Source: Oryzomonas japonica (GTDB lineage: Bacteria > Desulfobacterota > Desulfuromonadia > Geobacterales > Pseudopelobacteraceae). Taken from it: a DNA stretch of 64,000 bases. The stretch spans positions 209,003 to 273,002 of the forward strand of contig NZ_VZQZ01000007.1 in assembly GCF_008802365.1 (NCBI RefSeq), given 5' to 3'. A program made the position numbers and the translations under genes. The notes beneath the pieces are model-generated. The model did not search any database, was not told the DNA's origin, and saw only the letters and a list, made by a program, of their open reading frames with translations. Position 1 is the first letter of the stretch, and the number at the start of each line of letters is the position of its first letter. This document shows, piece after piece, positions 10,675-19,843 of this stretch.

Positions 10675-11463
10675 ATGAATTTAAAAAATTATATTGCGAT
10701 AGGTACAATGTTGCTGCTGTCGTTTCCCACGATGGTGTTGGCTCATGAAAGCGCTGTTCGTGGCGATTGCACTTCGTGTCACACCCTCTCGCCGGCGGAG
10801 GCCACCCAACTCCTGAAAAAAGGCGGCGGGACGGTCAAATCCGTCAAGCAGGCGCCCAATCGCGGCATGTTCGAACTACTTGTGGAAAAAGACGGTCGAG
10901 AAGGGATCGTGTATCTCGATTATGGCAAGAAGTTCCTGATACAGGGATTAGTCCTCGGCCTGGATACGTTTGAACCCGTTGCATCCCACGGCACCCCGGC
11001 CTTGCAGCCCAAGAAGATTGCAACCATTAACCCGGTTTCCGTCCCGGACCAGTATGCCTTGAACCTCGGCAACCCCGACGGCGTAAAACGTCTCTACGTC
11101 TTCACCGATCCCGACTGCCCCTATTGCCGCAACCTGCATGGCGAACTGAAGAAGTTGGAGAAGCTGGCTCCCGAGCTGTCGATACGTGTCATGCTCTTCC
11201 CCCTGCCGATACATCAGGGAGCCTATGACAAGGCGCGGGTCATCCTGGGACGAAAGAGCAGGGCACTTCTGGATGCGGCCTTCGATGGGAAAGACCTGCC
11301 GCAACCGGTGGGTGACGAAGGCAAGGTACAGCTTGATGCCATCATGGGCTTTGCCTATGCCCATGGCCTTACCGGCACACCCACCATCGTGTTTCCCGAT
11401 GGCTCGGTGGTGGTCGGCATTCGGGATGCCGTGACGCTGAAAAGTTTGCTGGAACGCATGTAG
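10675..11463 (+). CDS. Periplasmic DsbC-like thiol isomerase with N-terminal haem-c motif (copy 2)
   Basis: This 262-residue paralogue has the same architecture as the preceding gene: signal peptide to about residue 23, haem motif CTSCHT at 32-37, DsbC N-domain-like region, CPYC at 148-151, and GTPTIVFPDG as cis-proline loop. The gene begins 8 bases after copy 1. The Shine-Dalgarno is weak, so translational coupling is likely. The copies have diverged substantially in the linker and C-terminal half, so the duplication is old. Whether CTSCHT holds haem or forms a second disulfide is untested. Confidence 0.88.
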   Translation: MNLKNYIAIGTMLLLSFPTMVLAHESAVRGDCTSCHTLSPAEATQLLKKGGGTVKSVKQAPNRGMFELLVEKDGREGIVYLDYGKKFLIQGLVLGLDTFEPVASHGTPALQPKKIATINPVSVPDQYALNLGNPDGVKRLYVFTDPDCPYCRNLHGELKKLEKLAPELSIRVMLFPLPIHQGAYDKARVILGRKSRALLDAAFDGKDLPQPVGDEGKVQLDAIMGFAYAHGLTGTPTIVFPDGSVVVGIRDAVTLKSLLERM

Positions 11464-11502
11464 AAAACGGCAAGACGCAGGAGTACTGTGGGAGGAATTA
11501 CC

Positions 11503-14500
11503 ATGAAATGTAGATTGGACATGCCTGGGTTGGTTTTAGCTGCATTGCTGCTGGCATTTTGGGGGGAGGGTGCTCCGCTGCACGCGGCTTCCAGCCAGAC
11601 GACCTATGCCCCGAAAATGTCGGATTACTGTGTGCAGCCACCGTTCCTGGCCGGTTATGTCCCCCCCCAGGTGCTGTTCACCATGGGGAAGGACCACAAG
11701 TTCTATTATCCGGCCTATAACGACGCCTCGGATATCGACGGCGACGGCCAGCTCGAAACTACCTACAAAAATGACTTCGAATACTACGGCTATTTCGACT
11801 CCTACAAATGCTACAACTATAATAGCTCGGCCAGCCGCTTCGAACCCTACGGCGAAACGAGCGACAAGTACTGCACCGGCACCAACGCCGGCAAGTGGAG
11901 CGGCAACTTCCTCAATTGGGTCGCCATGTCCCGGGCCGATGTCATCAAGCTGGTGATCTACGGCGGCTACCGCACCGCGGACAACCAGGGAACCAACTAC
12001 GACGAGATCAGCGGCGAATATATCCCACAGGACGGCCACATCTGGGGCAAGGAGTACCTAGGGGGGGACGCCGCCAGCCTTTTCCCCGGCGGGGTCAACA
12101 ACAGCCGTGCCTTGTTCTGCGTCAACGGGACCTCAGCCGGCAGCAACAACATCTCTCAGTTGAAAGTGATCCCCGTAGCCGACAATATAATAAATCCCTC
12201 CACAAGTAAACCAGTGACCGGCCTGCGGGCCTGGAACTGGGTCAACGTGGACGGCAACAGCAATATCTGCTCCGACAGCACCATCGACCTGAATGGCGAC
12301 GGGCAAGCCGAGTCCGCCACTCTAACGGGTTTGACCAAGTACAACGTCACGGTCAAGGTGTGCGACCCCTCCTCAGGTTTTATCACCGACGCCACCTGGG
12401 AGGCAAAGCACTGCAAGGCCTACGGCACCAACTACCGTTCGGTGGGGCTGATGCAGATTTACGGCGAGACCGCCAACAGCGCCAAGGTCTGTAGCAAGGA
12501 CATGTACACCGCCTGCACCAGCGACAGCAACTGCTCCTCCATTGGCAAGGGGCAGTGCGTCAATGCGGCCAACATGTTCTTCGGCCTGATCGCCGGTTCC
12601 TACCAGAACCCCAAGGCGGGCGGGTATATCAGAAAGGATATCTACAGCATCAACGAGGAGACCAACCAGAGCAACGGCCAGTTTCAGACCTCCGCCAGCA
12701 GCGGCAAGGGGCTGATCATCAAGTCCATCGAACAGTTCAAGGCTCAGGCGTCCTACCCGCTGAACACCCAGTGGGGCAACCCCATCGGCGAGATTCTGTA
12801 CGAAGGGATGCGCTACTGGGCCGGCAAGGGCACCCCTACCTCCGACTTTGTTGCTGGCATCTCCAATGGCAGTAACGGAGATAACGGCAACTATTCATCC
12901 CAGCCGACCTGGGACACCCCAGCGACCCTGTATCCCGCCTGCTCCATGCGTTTCAACCTGGTCTTTTCCGACGTCTACAACAGCTTTGACGACGACCAGT
13001 TACCCGGATCGGCCTTCAACAGCAGCTTTAGCGGGGACCTCCCCAACCTGAACGTCCAGACACTGGCCAACCAGATCTGGAATAACGAAAATGTGAATGG
13101 CACAACACTGAACAAAATGGTAGTGGGGGAGTCGGGGACCGATACATCCGGCCGTTGCGACAGCAAGAATGTCAGCGGCATGGGGACTATCCGCGGGCTC
13201 TGCCCGGCCGAGGGGGACCTGAAGGGATCCTATTACCCGGCCGCCGTGGCCCTGTACGGCCACAACTCACTACTGAGCAACACCAGTACCCCGAACGCGC
13301 TGACCTATGTGGTGGCATTTACCTCCAACGTACCAGAGATCAAGGTGACGACAGCAGCCAACACGCAGGCCCTGATTATGCCCTACGGCAAGTCGGTGTC
13401 CAGTAGTTACGGCTGGAACTGCACCACCTCCAATACGGCCTTTAACGTTGCGCGAGTGACTGACGCCGCAGGGAACTTCGTGCCGAACCTGAGCATCGAC
13501 GCGAAATCCGGCTCTACCACCTCCAGTTGCCCACCCATGGCAACAGTCGGTTACTATGTCCTCGATACCGAGTACGACTCTTCCAATAACCTCAAGTATG
13601 TCAAGTTCAACACCTCCTTTGACGATTTGGGAGGGACCGATTATGACCTGGACGTACTGGCCGAATACACGGTCTGCGCCTCTGGAGCGACCAACTCGAA
13701 CTGTGCTGCGGCAAACCCTACGGGCGATCAGGTATGGGTGCAGGTCAAGCGGGTCTATTCGTCAGCCGGTAATCCCGACGCGTTTGGTTTCACCATCGCC
13801 GGAGTAGGGACCAGTACATCCAGCTACGCTGGCTCTGGCGCCTACATGATTGTCCAGCATACCGCATCCCCGCCTTCGGGTTCGTCATGGGCCAACACCA
13901 CCACCCCATTGCCCACGACCTCCCAGTCCATGACCTTCCATGCAAGCTCCGCAACCGTTTCACTGCCCAAACCACCCCTCTGGTACGCGGCCAAGTACGG
14001 CGGGTTCAAGGACTCGGAGGGGACCGGGCTGCCATATACCGACGCCACCTGCGACCCCGCCACCCGCGGCTCGAACCCGCGCAATACCCGCTGCAACGAA
14101 TGGGATACCGTGGGGAACGGCACCCCGGACAACTACTTCCTGGTGACCGACCCGAGCAAGATGGAGGAGCAACTGCGCAAGGCGCTTGATTCCATCCTGG
14201 CGCGGGTCGCCTCGGGCACGGCGGCGTCGATCCTCAACAACAGCCAGGGGAGCGGCGCCAGCCTGATCCAGGCGGTCTTCTTTCCGCGCAAGGACTTCGA
14301 CAACGGGACGTCGGGTTACTGGATCGGCGAGCTTTATAATATGTGGTATTACCTGGATCCGTTCCTCCAGACGACTTCCATCAGGGAAGATACCAATAAA
14401 GATTATAAATTGAACCTGAGGGACGACAGGATCGCCCAATTCTATTTCGATTCATCCCAGAACAAGACCCTGGTGCAGCTGTACAGCGACGCGAATGGCG

Positions 14501-16800
14501 ACGGCACGCCTGATTCGGCGACGCCGGATGTCGTGGTGGACCCCGATACGATCAGCAGTTTATGGAAGGCCGGGAAAACCTTGTGGACCAGGAACCCCAC
14601 CAGCGACCCGCGGCTGCTTTATACGCACACGGATGATTCATCTCTGGACATCTTCAATAGCAATAGCTTGACCAAGTTCACCACTCTGACCTCTGCCTAC
14701 AATCCGGCATTGCAGAATAAGAGCACCATCCTGTCGTTGCTCGGCATGTCCGACGTCACGAAAACCGGCAAGGTGATCAACTACATCAACGGCAGCGACC
14801 AGAGCGCGGATAGCGACGGCACCCTCTACCGCAACCGCAAGATCAGCATCGATAATTGCGGCGTCAGCAGCACCAATCTGGAACCCACCTCCACCGATAG
14901 CTGCTATCGTGTCTGGAAACTCGGCGATATCGTAACATCCACCCCCAGGGTGGTTTCCACGGTGAGCCAGAACTCCTACAACCTCGCCGTTCCCAACGGC
15001 TATAACGACCAGACCTATACCGCCTTTCTCAAATCGTCAACCTACCAGAATCGGGGGATGGTGTTCGCCGGCAGCAACGACGGGATGCTGCATGCCTTCC
15101 GCCTGGGGATTCTCAAGGAGTTGAGCGGCAGATTCGACAAGGCGCAGTTTTATTATTCCGGCAGTCCGGCTACCAGCAGCAGCAATCTGGGCCGGGAAGA
15201 GTGGAGTTTTATCCCGAAACAGGCATTGCCCTTTCTGCCCTACCTGAAGGATCCGGCTTATTGCCATATTTATTATGTGGATAAATCGCCATCACTCATT
15301 GATGCGAGCGTCATCAAACCGTCAGCATGCTCCTCGTCCGCGAACTATTGGGATTGTGTCAAGAGCACGGACGGTTCTACCTGGAAGACCGTGCTGATTG
15401 GGGGGATGGGCTATGGCGGCGCGGCCAAATGGAACGGAGACCCGGCCTACAACGCTCCGACAGACAGCGTCAAAACGCCAATCAAGGGGACAACCGCCGC
15501 TACCGGGGTTGGGTATTCCTCCTACTTTGCACTCGATGTGACCAACCCTGCCACCCCCACGTACCTGTGGGAGTTTCCCGGCACAACCTCCGCTGTCGGT
15601 CAAATGGGCTTTTCCACGACCGGCCCGGCATTTGTCCGCATTGCGGGAAAGGTCAAGGCGACGGACGGCGTGACGGACACGGCTGCACCTGACCATACAA
15701 AAAACGGCCGCTGGTTTGCCGTGTTCGCCTCGGGCCCCACTGGATACATCGATACGGTAAAGCATAACTTTACGGGGCAGTCTGATCAGCAACTGCGTAT
15801 CTTTGTGGTTGATCTAGCTACCGGTGCCCTGGTGCGGACGATCGACAAATTCGCCGATAATACGACTCTTCCGGCTAACGCGTTTGCCGGTTCCCTGTCC
15901 ACCAGCGTCATCGACACCGATCGGTGGAATTCGGCGTCCACCGGTTGGTACAGTGATGACGCCGTCTATATCGGGTATGTGCAACAGGCCAGCGACGGCA
16001 CCTGGACTAATGGCGGCGTGATACGATTGGTGACCAAGGAAAACACCGATCCAAGCACCTGGGTCGCCTCGCCCCTTATCAGCGGTATCGGCCCTGTTAC
16101 CACTTCGGTGACCAAGCTTCAGGATCGCAGCAACAAAAACCTCTGGCTGTACTTTGGAACCGGACGTTATTTTTTCAAAGGCGACGACGGTACGGGGCAA
16201 CGGACCCTGTACGGCATCAAGGAGCCCTGCTACAGTACCGCGAACCGGTACGCCAGAACCGGGCTCAACAACATCACTGGTGGAACGGACAATGATATCG
16301 ATCCCACCTGCACCGATTCGTCACAATCAGGGCTGGTGAATCAATCCGGCACAAGCTCATCTGCGCCGAACGCGACCATCAGTAAGACCGCTCCAGGGTG
16401 GTACATCAACCTGGACGCGGCCGACAGCACCAACTCCATCAATGCCGAACGGGTGATTACCGACCCTATTGCCAGTGCCGCCGGAGCGGTATTTTTCACC
16501 ACCTTGAAACCGAGCGGCGATGTGTGCAAATTCGGTGGCGACACCCTGATATGGGCGGTGCGCTACGATAGCGGAGGAGTGCCGCCCTCCGCGGCCATGC
16601 AGGGAAAAGCCCTGATACAGGTTTCCACCGGTGCCTTCTCGCAGATATCGTTGCAGTCGGCTTTCGGCAACTCGAACCAACGGTACAATTTGCGGCGTCT
16701 GGCTACCCCGATTTCCGGTGTTCCCCCTGTTGCCCAGGGGCTCTCACTGGTCACGAACCCGCCGCCGGTAAAGAAGTTCCTGCATGTTAGAGAAAAGTAA
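11503..16800 (+). CDS. pilY1: PilY1-family pilus tip/adhesin protein
   Basis: PilY1 is exported and sits at the tip of type IV pili, affecting assembly, retraction and adhesion. A GTG at 11488 is possible, but ggagg at 11490-11494 points to the ATG at 11503, giving 1765 residues, well above the roughly 1160 of Pseudomonas PilY1. A signal peptide (about 1-30) is followed by a long cysteine-rich N-terminal half. EF-hand-like calcium loops include DIDGDGQLE (77-85), DLNGDGQ (262-268), DTNKDYKLNLRD (963-974) and DANGDGTPD (996-1004). The PilC/PilY beta-propeller spans about 1140-1700, with VFAGSNDGMLHAF near 1187. It lies directly between the DsbC-like pair and the minor pilins. Confidence 0.93.
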   Translation: MKCRLDMPGLVLAALLLAFWGEGAPLHAASSQTTYAPKMSDYCVQPPFLAGYVPPQVLFTMGKDHKFYYPAYNDASDIDGDGQLETTYKNDFEYYGYFDSYKCYNYNSSASRFEPYGETSDKYCTGTNAGKWSGNFLNWVAMSRADVIKLVIYGGYRTADNQGTNYDEISGEYIPQDGHIWGKEYLGGDAASLFPGGVNNSRALFCVNGTSAGSNNISQLKVIPVADNIINPSTSKPVTGLRAWNWVNVDGNSNICSDSTIDLNGDGQAESATLTGLTKYNVTVKVCDPSSGFITDATWEAKHCKAYGTNYRSVGLMQIYGETANSAKVCSKDMYTACTSDSNCSSIGKGQCVNAANMFFGLIAGSYQNPKAGGYIRKDIYSINEETNQSNGQFQTSASSGKGLIIKSIEQFKAQASYPLNTQWGNPIGEILYEGMRYWAGKGTPTSDFVAGISNGSNGDNGNYSSQPTWDTPATLYPACSMRFNLVFSDVYNSFDDDQLPGSAFNSSFSGDLPNLNVQTLANQIWNNENVNGTTLNKMVVGESGTDTSGRCDSKNVSGMGTIRGLCPAEGDLKGSYYPAAVALYGHNSLLSNTSTPNALTYVVAFTSNVPEIKVTTAANTQALIMPYGKSVSSSYGWNCTTSNTAFNVARVTDAAGNFVPNLSIDAKSGSTTSSCPPMATVGYYVLDTEYDSSNNLKYVKFNTSFDDLGGTDYDLDVLAEYTVCASGATNSNCAAANPTGDQVWVQVKRVYSSAGNPDAFGFTIAGVGTSTSSYAGSGAYMIVQHTASPPSGSSWANTTTPLPTTSQSMTFHASSATVSLPKPPLWYAAKYGGFKDSEGTGLPYTDATCDPATRGSNPRNTRCNEWDTVGNGTPDNYFLVTDPSKMEEQLRKALDSILARVASGTAASILNNSQGSGASLIQAVFFPRKDFDNGTSGYWIGELYNMWYYLDPFLQTTSIREDTNKDYKLNLRDDRIAQFYFDSSQNKTLVQLYSDANGDGTPDSATPDVVVDPDTISSLWKAGKTLWTRNPTSDPRLLYTHTDDSSLDIFNSNSLTKFTTLTSAYNPALQNKSTILSLLGMSDVTKTGKVINYINGSDQSADSDGTLYRNRKISIDNCGVSSTNLEPTSTDSCYRVWKLGDIVTSTPRVVSTVSQNSYNLAVPNGYNDQTYTAFLKSSTYQNRGMVFAGSNDGMLHAFRLGILKELSGRFDKAQFYYSGSPATSSSNLGREEWSFIPKQALPFLPYLKDPAYCHIYYVDKSPSLIDASVIKPSACSSSANYWDCVKSTDGSTWKTVLIGGMGYGGAAKWNGDPAYNAPTDSVKTPIKGTTAATGVGYSSYFALDVTNPATPTYLWEFPGTTSAVGQMGFSTTGPAFVRIAGKVKATDGVTDTAAPDHTKNGRWFAVFASGPTGYIDTVKHNFTGQSDQQLRIFVVDLATGALVRTIDKFADNTTLPANAFAGSLSTSVIDTDRWNSASTGWYSDDAVYIGYVQQASDGTWTNGGVIRLVTKENTDPSTWVASPLISGIGPVTTSVTKLQDRSNKNLWLYFGTGRYFFKGDDGTGQRTLYGIKEPCYSTANRYARTGLNNITGGTDNDIDPTCTDSSQSGLVNQSGTSSSAPNATISKTAPGWYINLDAADSTNSINAERVITDPIASAAGAVFFTTLKPSGDVCKFGGDTLIWAVRYDSGGVPPSAAMQGKALIQVSTGAFSQISLQSAFGNSNQRYNLRRLATPISGVPPVAQGLSLVTNPPPVKKFLHVREK

Positions 16801-16818
16801 TGCTGTCGTATGTCGGGT

Positions 16819-16846
16819 GAGGGTGCAAATTTCTTTTTGCACTCTC
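16819..16846 (+). promoter_or_regulatory. Stem-loop between pilY1 and the first minor pilin
   Basis: An 11-base-pair inverted repeat, GAGGGTGCAAA paired with TTTGCACTCTC (one G-T pair), encloses a 6-base loop. It begins 18 bases after the pilY1 stop and ends 26 bases before the pilin ATG. No T-tract follows, so it is not a standard intrinsic terminator. It may be an mRNA processing or stability element setting pilin output relative to PilY1; this is inference. Confidence 0.5.
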
Positions 16847-16872
16847 TCGGGACCCGGCCGGGGAGATAGGGG

Positions 16873-17379
16873 ATGACCAAAGCAGGATTTACATTGATTG
16901 AACTTATCGTGACCATGGCCATCATTGGGATAATACTTTCTATTGCTACGCTCAGTTTCACTACCATGCAACGCAAGGCTCGGATCGAGAGCCAGACACG
17001 GCAGATATTTGCCGACCTGAATGATGCCAGGCTCCATTCCATCTATCAGAAGAGACGACACAGGATTACATTCCAACCCACCAGCTATGTGATGAAAAAT
17101 TACAGCAGCGACAACGAGGATAGCTTGACGGGGGGGCACGTCCTTTTTACCAAAAATACTGCCTATCAACTGAGCCTGAGCAATGGCAGCTCCATAGCGG
17201 GCACTTTTTTTGAATTCGATATCAGGGGCATCTCGAGCAATGCGCTTAGTTTCTTTATCAACCCGGTAAATAGCGGCGCCATGTTCGATTGTATCGCTGT
17301 CGGCATGGCTAAAACCAATATGGGGCAGGGAGTGGACAGTGACAATAATGGGCAACCGGACAACTGTAATGTTAGATGA
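16873..17379 (+). CDS. GspH/FimU-type minor pseudopilin
   Basis: A 168-residue prepilin-like protein with the short leader MTKAG followed by FTLIELIVTMAIIG; PilD-type peptidase would cut after G5 and methylate the phenylalanine. The glutamate at +5 is present. The globular part resembles GspH/FimU, which join PilV, PilW, PilX and PilY1 in a pilus-initiation complex. A Shine-Dalgarno-like gggag/gggg precedes the ATG. It overlaps the next gene by 11 bases. Confidence 0.88.
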   Translation: MTKAGFTLIELIVTMAIIGIILSIATLSFTTMQRKARIESQTRQIFADLNDARLHSIYQKRRHRITFQPTSYVMKNYSSDNEDSLTGGHVLFTKNTAYQLSLSNGSSIAGTFFEFDIRGISSNALSFFINPVNSGAMFDCIAVGMAKTNMGQGVDSDNNGQPDNCNVR

Positions 17380-17752
17380 CAACGGGTTTACCCTTATCGA
17401 GTTCCTTGTGGCCATCGTTATCCTCATGGTGGGGCTTCTGGGACTTTTGCAGGCTGTAAACGTATCCCTGAATCACAATCTCCAGAACCAGTTGCGGACC
17501 GAGGGAGTTGTCGTCGCGGATGAAGAGATGGCCAGGGAAATGGCCAAAGGCTATGATCTCGTTTCAACATCTACCAAATCCTACGTTATCAGTAAGCGCC
17601 CGGTTTTGAATGCGTTCAAGAATTTTTCGGTTACCCGGTCCGGAACAATTCTCCAGAACTCCAAACAGGTCAGCATTGCGGTCTCTTGGCACCATAGAGG
17701 GGTTTCGTACAACCATGGCGCGGCGGCGGTAATCACAAAGACAAATCAGTGA
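17369..17752 (+). CDS. pilV: PilV-type minor pilin
   Basis: A 127-residue minor pilin. An earlier in-frame ATG at 17339 would add ten residues, but the ATG at 17369 gives a normal prepilin leader (MLDDNG) before FTLIEFLVAIVILMVGLLGLLQ. The long hydrophobic N-terminal helix and GxxxxxNHNLQNQ pattern are typical of PilV. The 11-base overlap with the upstream pilin implies coupling. The globular domain is short. It probably enters the tip complex with the neighbouring pseudopilins and PilY1. Confidence 0.85.
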   Translation: MLDDNGFTLIEFLVAIVILMVGLLGLLQAVNVSLNHNLQNQLRTEGVVVADEEMAREMAKGYDLVSTSTKSYVISKRPVLNAFKNFSVTRSGTILQNSKQVSIAVSWHHRGVSYNHGAAAVITKTNQ

Positions 17753-17763
17753 ATGGAAATACT

Positions 17764-19050
17764 ATGCGAGTGAATAACAAAGGTTTTACTCTGATTGAAG
17801 TTTTGATTGCCACGGCGGTTTTCGTGATTGTGCTGATGATAACGGGAAGCGCATTCAAGACGATCCTCGAACAGAGTACCAAAGTGTTTCGGAGCGAGGA
17901 GAGTAATATAGAGGGGGTCATAGGGCTCGAAATGTTGAGACATGATCTGCAGCAGGCCGGTTTGGGGCTCTTTACCGAAACCTCGTCGATCACGTATACC
18001 GGCGAAGCCTTGAATGCCCCCGCAAGCACCTATAACGACTTCAATACCGGCACCGAGCCGCCGCGGCCGATCATAGCCGGCAATAATGTGGCATCTGCCT
18101 CGTTGGACCCGGACAGTAGCGGCAATTACAAAATTCTTGCCAATACCGACTATCTGGTTATCAAGGCCTCCACAGTCAGCACCTCCAAAACCGCCCAGAA
18201 ATGGACCTACCTAGAAATCTCACCACCCAACGTTACACCCCATTCCTGGGCATCAGCGGCTGAGAACCTGGGAAACAACGATAATGTCGTATTACTCAAG
18301 CGGCAGGTGAGCGCCACTGGCCAGAGTACGACGCTCATGGCGAACACTTCAGGCTCCCCGACCAACTTCTCCTATGCCTTCAGCAATACGGCCTTTGCTC
18401 AGTTTTCGTCATCGAGTAACGCTATCTATACGGCGTACGGAATTGACAGCTCCACTCCCCGCATGCCCTTCAACCGGGCCGACTACTTTGTCGCTCAGCC
18501 GACGAGTAGTGCCGGTTCACCCGATGCGAGCAGGATTCCCGGTGTCTGCGCCAAGGACGCCAGTGGCAATCCCAGCCCCTATGTCGGCATCCTCTACAAG
18601 GCGATGGTCAACCACTCTGATGGCAAGCTGACGTATTTTCCTCTCCTGGATTGTGTTGTCGATATGCAAGTGGTTCTCGGGTGGGATATGGACGGTGATG
18701 GCGCAATCGATTGTTATTCGAATGCCGATGGTACTGTCATGACAGGCGTCTGTACTGCACCAACTGGCGGCACGGTCGTTACTGCGCTTTCATTGGCAAA
18801 CAACGCCTCCGCCGCCACTGTACCGAATATCAGGAACAACCTGAAATTGGTGAAGATCTATGTGCTGGCTCAGAACGGCAGGCGCGATCTGAACTATACC
18901 AGCCCGTCGCCGATTGTAGTCGGTGACAGTAATGCGGCTGAAATAAGTTTGACCAGTTCCTACGATCTGGCTGCAAAGGGGCTGCTGAATTATCGATGGA
19001 AGCTGTACCGTCTCGTGGTGCGTCCCAAAAATCTCTTTTCCAATGAGTAA
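17764..19050 (+). CDS. pilW: PilW-type minor pilin
   Basis: A 428-residue protein with prepilin leader MRVNNKG and hydrophobic helix FTLIEVLIATAVFVIVLMITG. A GTG at 17749, overlapping the pilV stop, is an alternative that adds five residues. The large C-terminal domain includes an EF-hand-like DMDGDGAIDCYSNADG near residue 310, suggesting calcium binding, as in its partner PilY1. The order GspH/FimU-PilV-PilW-PilX is the standard minor-pilin operon, here placed after rather than before pilY1. Confidence 0.87.
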   Translation: MRVNNKGFTLIEVLIATAVFVIVLMITGSAFKTILEQSTKVFRSEESNIEGVIGLEMLRHDLQQAGLGLFTETSSITYTGEALNAPASTYNDFNTGTEPPRPIIAGNNVASASLDPDSSGNYKILANTDYLVIKASTVSTSKTAQKWTYLEISPPNVTPHSWASAAENLGNNDNVVLLKRQVSATGQSTTLMANTSGSPTNFSYAFSNTAFAQFSSSSNAIYTAYGIDSSTPRMPFNRADYFVAQPTSSAGSPDASRIPGVCAKDASGNPSPYVGILYKAMVNHSDGKLTYFPLLDCVVDMQVVLGWDMDGDGAIDCYSNADGTVMTGVCTAPTGGTVVTALSLANNASAATVPNIRNNLKLVKIYVLAQNGRRDLNYTSPSPIVVGDSNAAEISLTSSYDLAAKGLLNYRWKLYRLVVRPKNLFSNE

Positions 19051-19059
19051 CCTGAGGTG

Positions 19060-19686
19060 ATGGCCTTGAACAGGATAAAGAATAAAAATGGTTTCGCCTT
19101 GATCACATCCTTGATGCTGACTCTGATATCGCTCACGATTGTTATGGCTCTGCTCTACATGATGACCCAGAGCGTCCAGGTGTCAGGGATGAACAAACAT
19201 TACAAGACCGCTCTCGAGGCCACCTATGGCGGGGCAGAGATATACGCCAAGGATATTCTGCCGTTTATTATGCGGAACTACTCGAGCGCCACCATGACGG
19301 CGGACCTTCAGACAGCCTTTAGCAATGGTGTTACCGTGACTAAGGTGCTTTCTGCCCAGTCATGCCTTCAGAGCAAGTTAACCAAGTCGACTGCCAATTG
19401 GCCCGCTGGGTGCAGCAATACACCTAATCCCAAGCAGAGCCCCGATATGAGTTTTGCCATGTCTGCCGTTAGCGGCAGTCCGTTTGTCGTGTATTCCAAG
19501 ATCGTGGATACGGTGAAGGGCAACTCCGATACGAGCGGTCTGCAACTGGAGGGCTCCGGAGTTGCGGAATCCAGCACGGTCCTCACGCCACAGTCGTTTC
19601 CGTATATTTACCGCATGGAGCTCCAGGGGGAACGACAGAATAATCCCACGGCGCAGGCTAATATCGAGGTTCTGTACGCCTACTGA
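19060..19686 (+). CDS. pilX: PilX-type minor pilin
   Basis: A 208-residue protein beginning MALNRIKNKNG, with the PilX-type N-terminal helix FALITSLMLTLISLTIVMALLYMM. This lacks the consensus glutamate at +5 of the mature pilin, as often seen for PilX/GspK types. The start is uncertain: GTG 19057, ATG 19060 and TTG 19066 are all in frame, and cctgagg lies best for the TTG. It closes the minor-pilin set; a 157-base gap with a new promoter follows. Confidence 0.84.
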   Translation: MALNRIKNKNGFALITSLMLTLISLTIVMALLYMMTQSVQVSGMNKHYKTALEATYGGAEIYAKDILPFIMRNYSSATMTADLQTAFSNGVTVTKVLSAQSCLQSKLTKSTANWPAGCSNTPNPKQSPDMSFAMSAVSGSPFVVYSKIVDTVKGNSDTSGLQLEGSGVAESSTVLTPQSFPYIYRMELQGERQNNPTAQANIEVLYAY

Positions 19687-19766
19687 TCCTGCTGCGCCCC
19701 GACGCGATCCAATGCCCCTTGTATGCGCAGCCGATATGATGCAAGAAGGCCTTCTGGATAAATCGC

Positions 19767-19796
19767 TTGACAATTAACCACATACATGGTTTTAAA
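19767..19796 (+). promoter_or_regulatory. Probable sigma-70 promoter for the multihaem cytochrome operon
   Basis: A perfect -35 box TTGACA (19767-19772) is followed, 17-18 bases on, by the A/T-rich -10 candidate TTTTAA/TTTAAA (19790-19796). It lies about 50 bases before the GTG start of the cytochrome. A 12-base perfect palindrome AGAAGGCCTTCT (19744-19755) sits just upstream of the -35 and could be a regulator site. The -10 match is weak. Confidence 0.5.
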
Positions 19797-19843
19797 GCAC
19801 AGTTGCAATGTTATGATTCACTTGATTAAGGAGGGATTGTACT

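Noticed and set aside
19687..19843. A GEMM-type cyclic dinucleotide riboswitch before the cytochrome
   Set aside because: Such switches are known upstream of Geobacter cytochrome and pilus genes, but the conserved core bases and paired stems were not found here.
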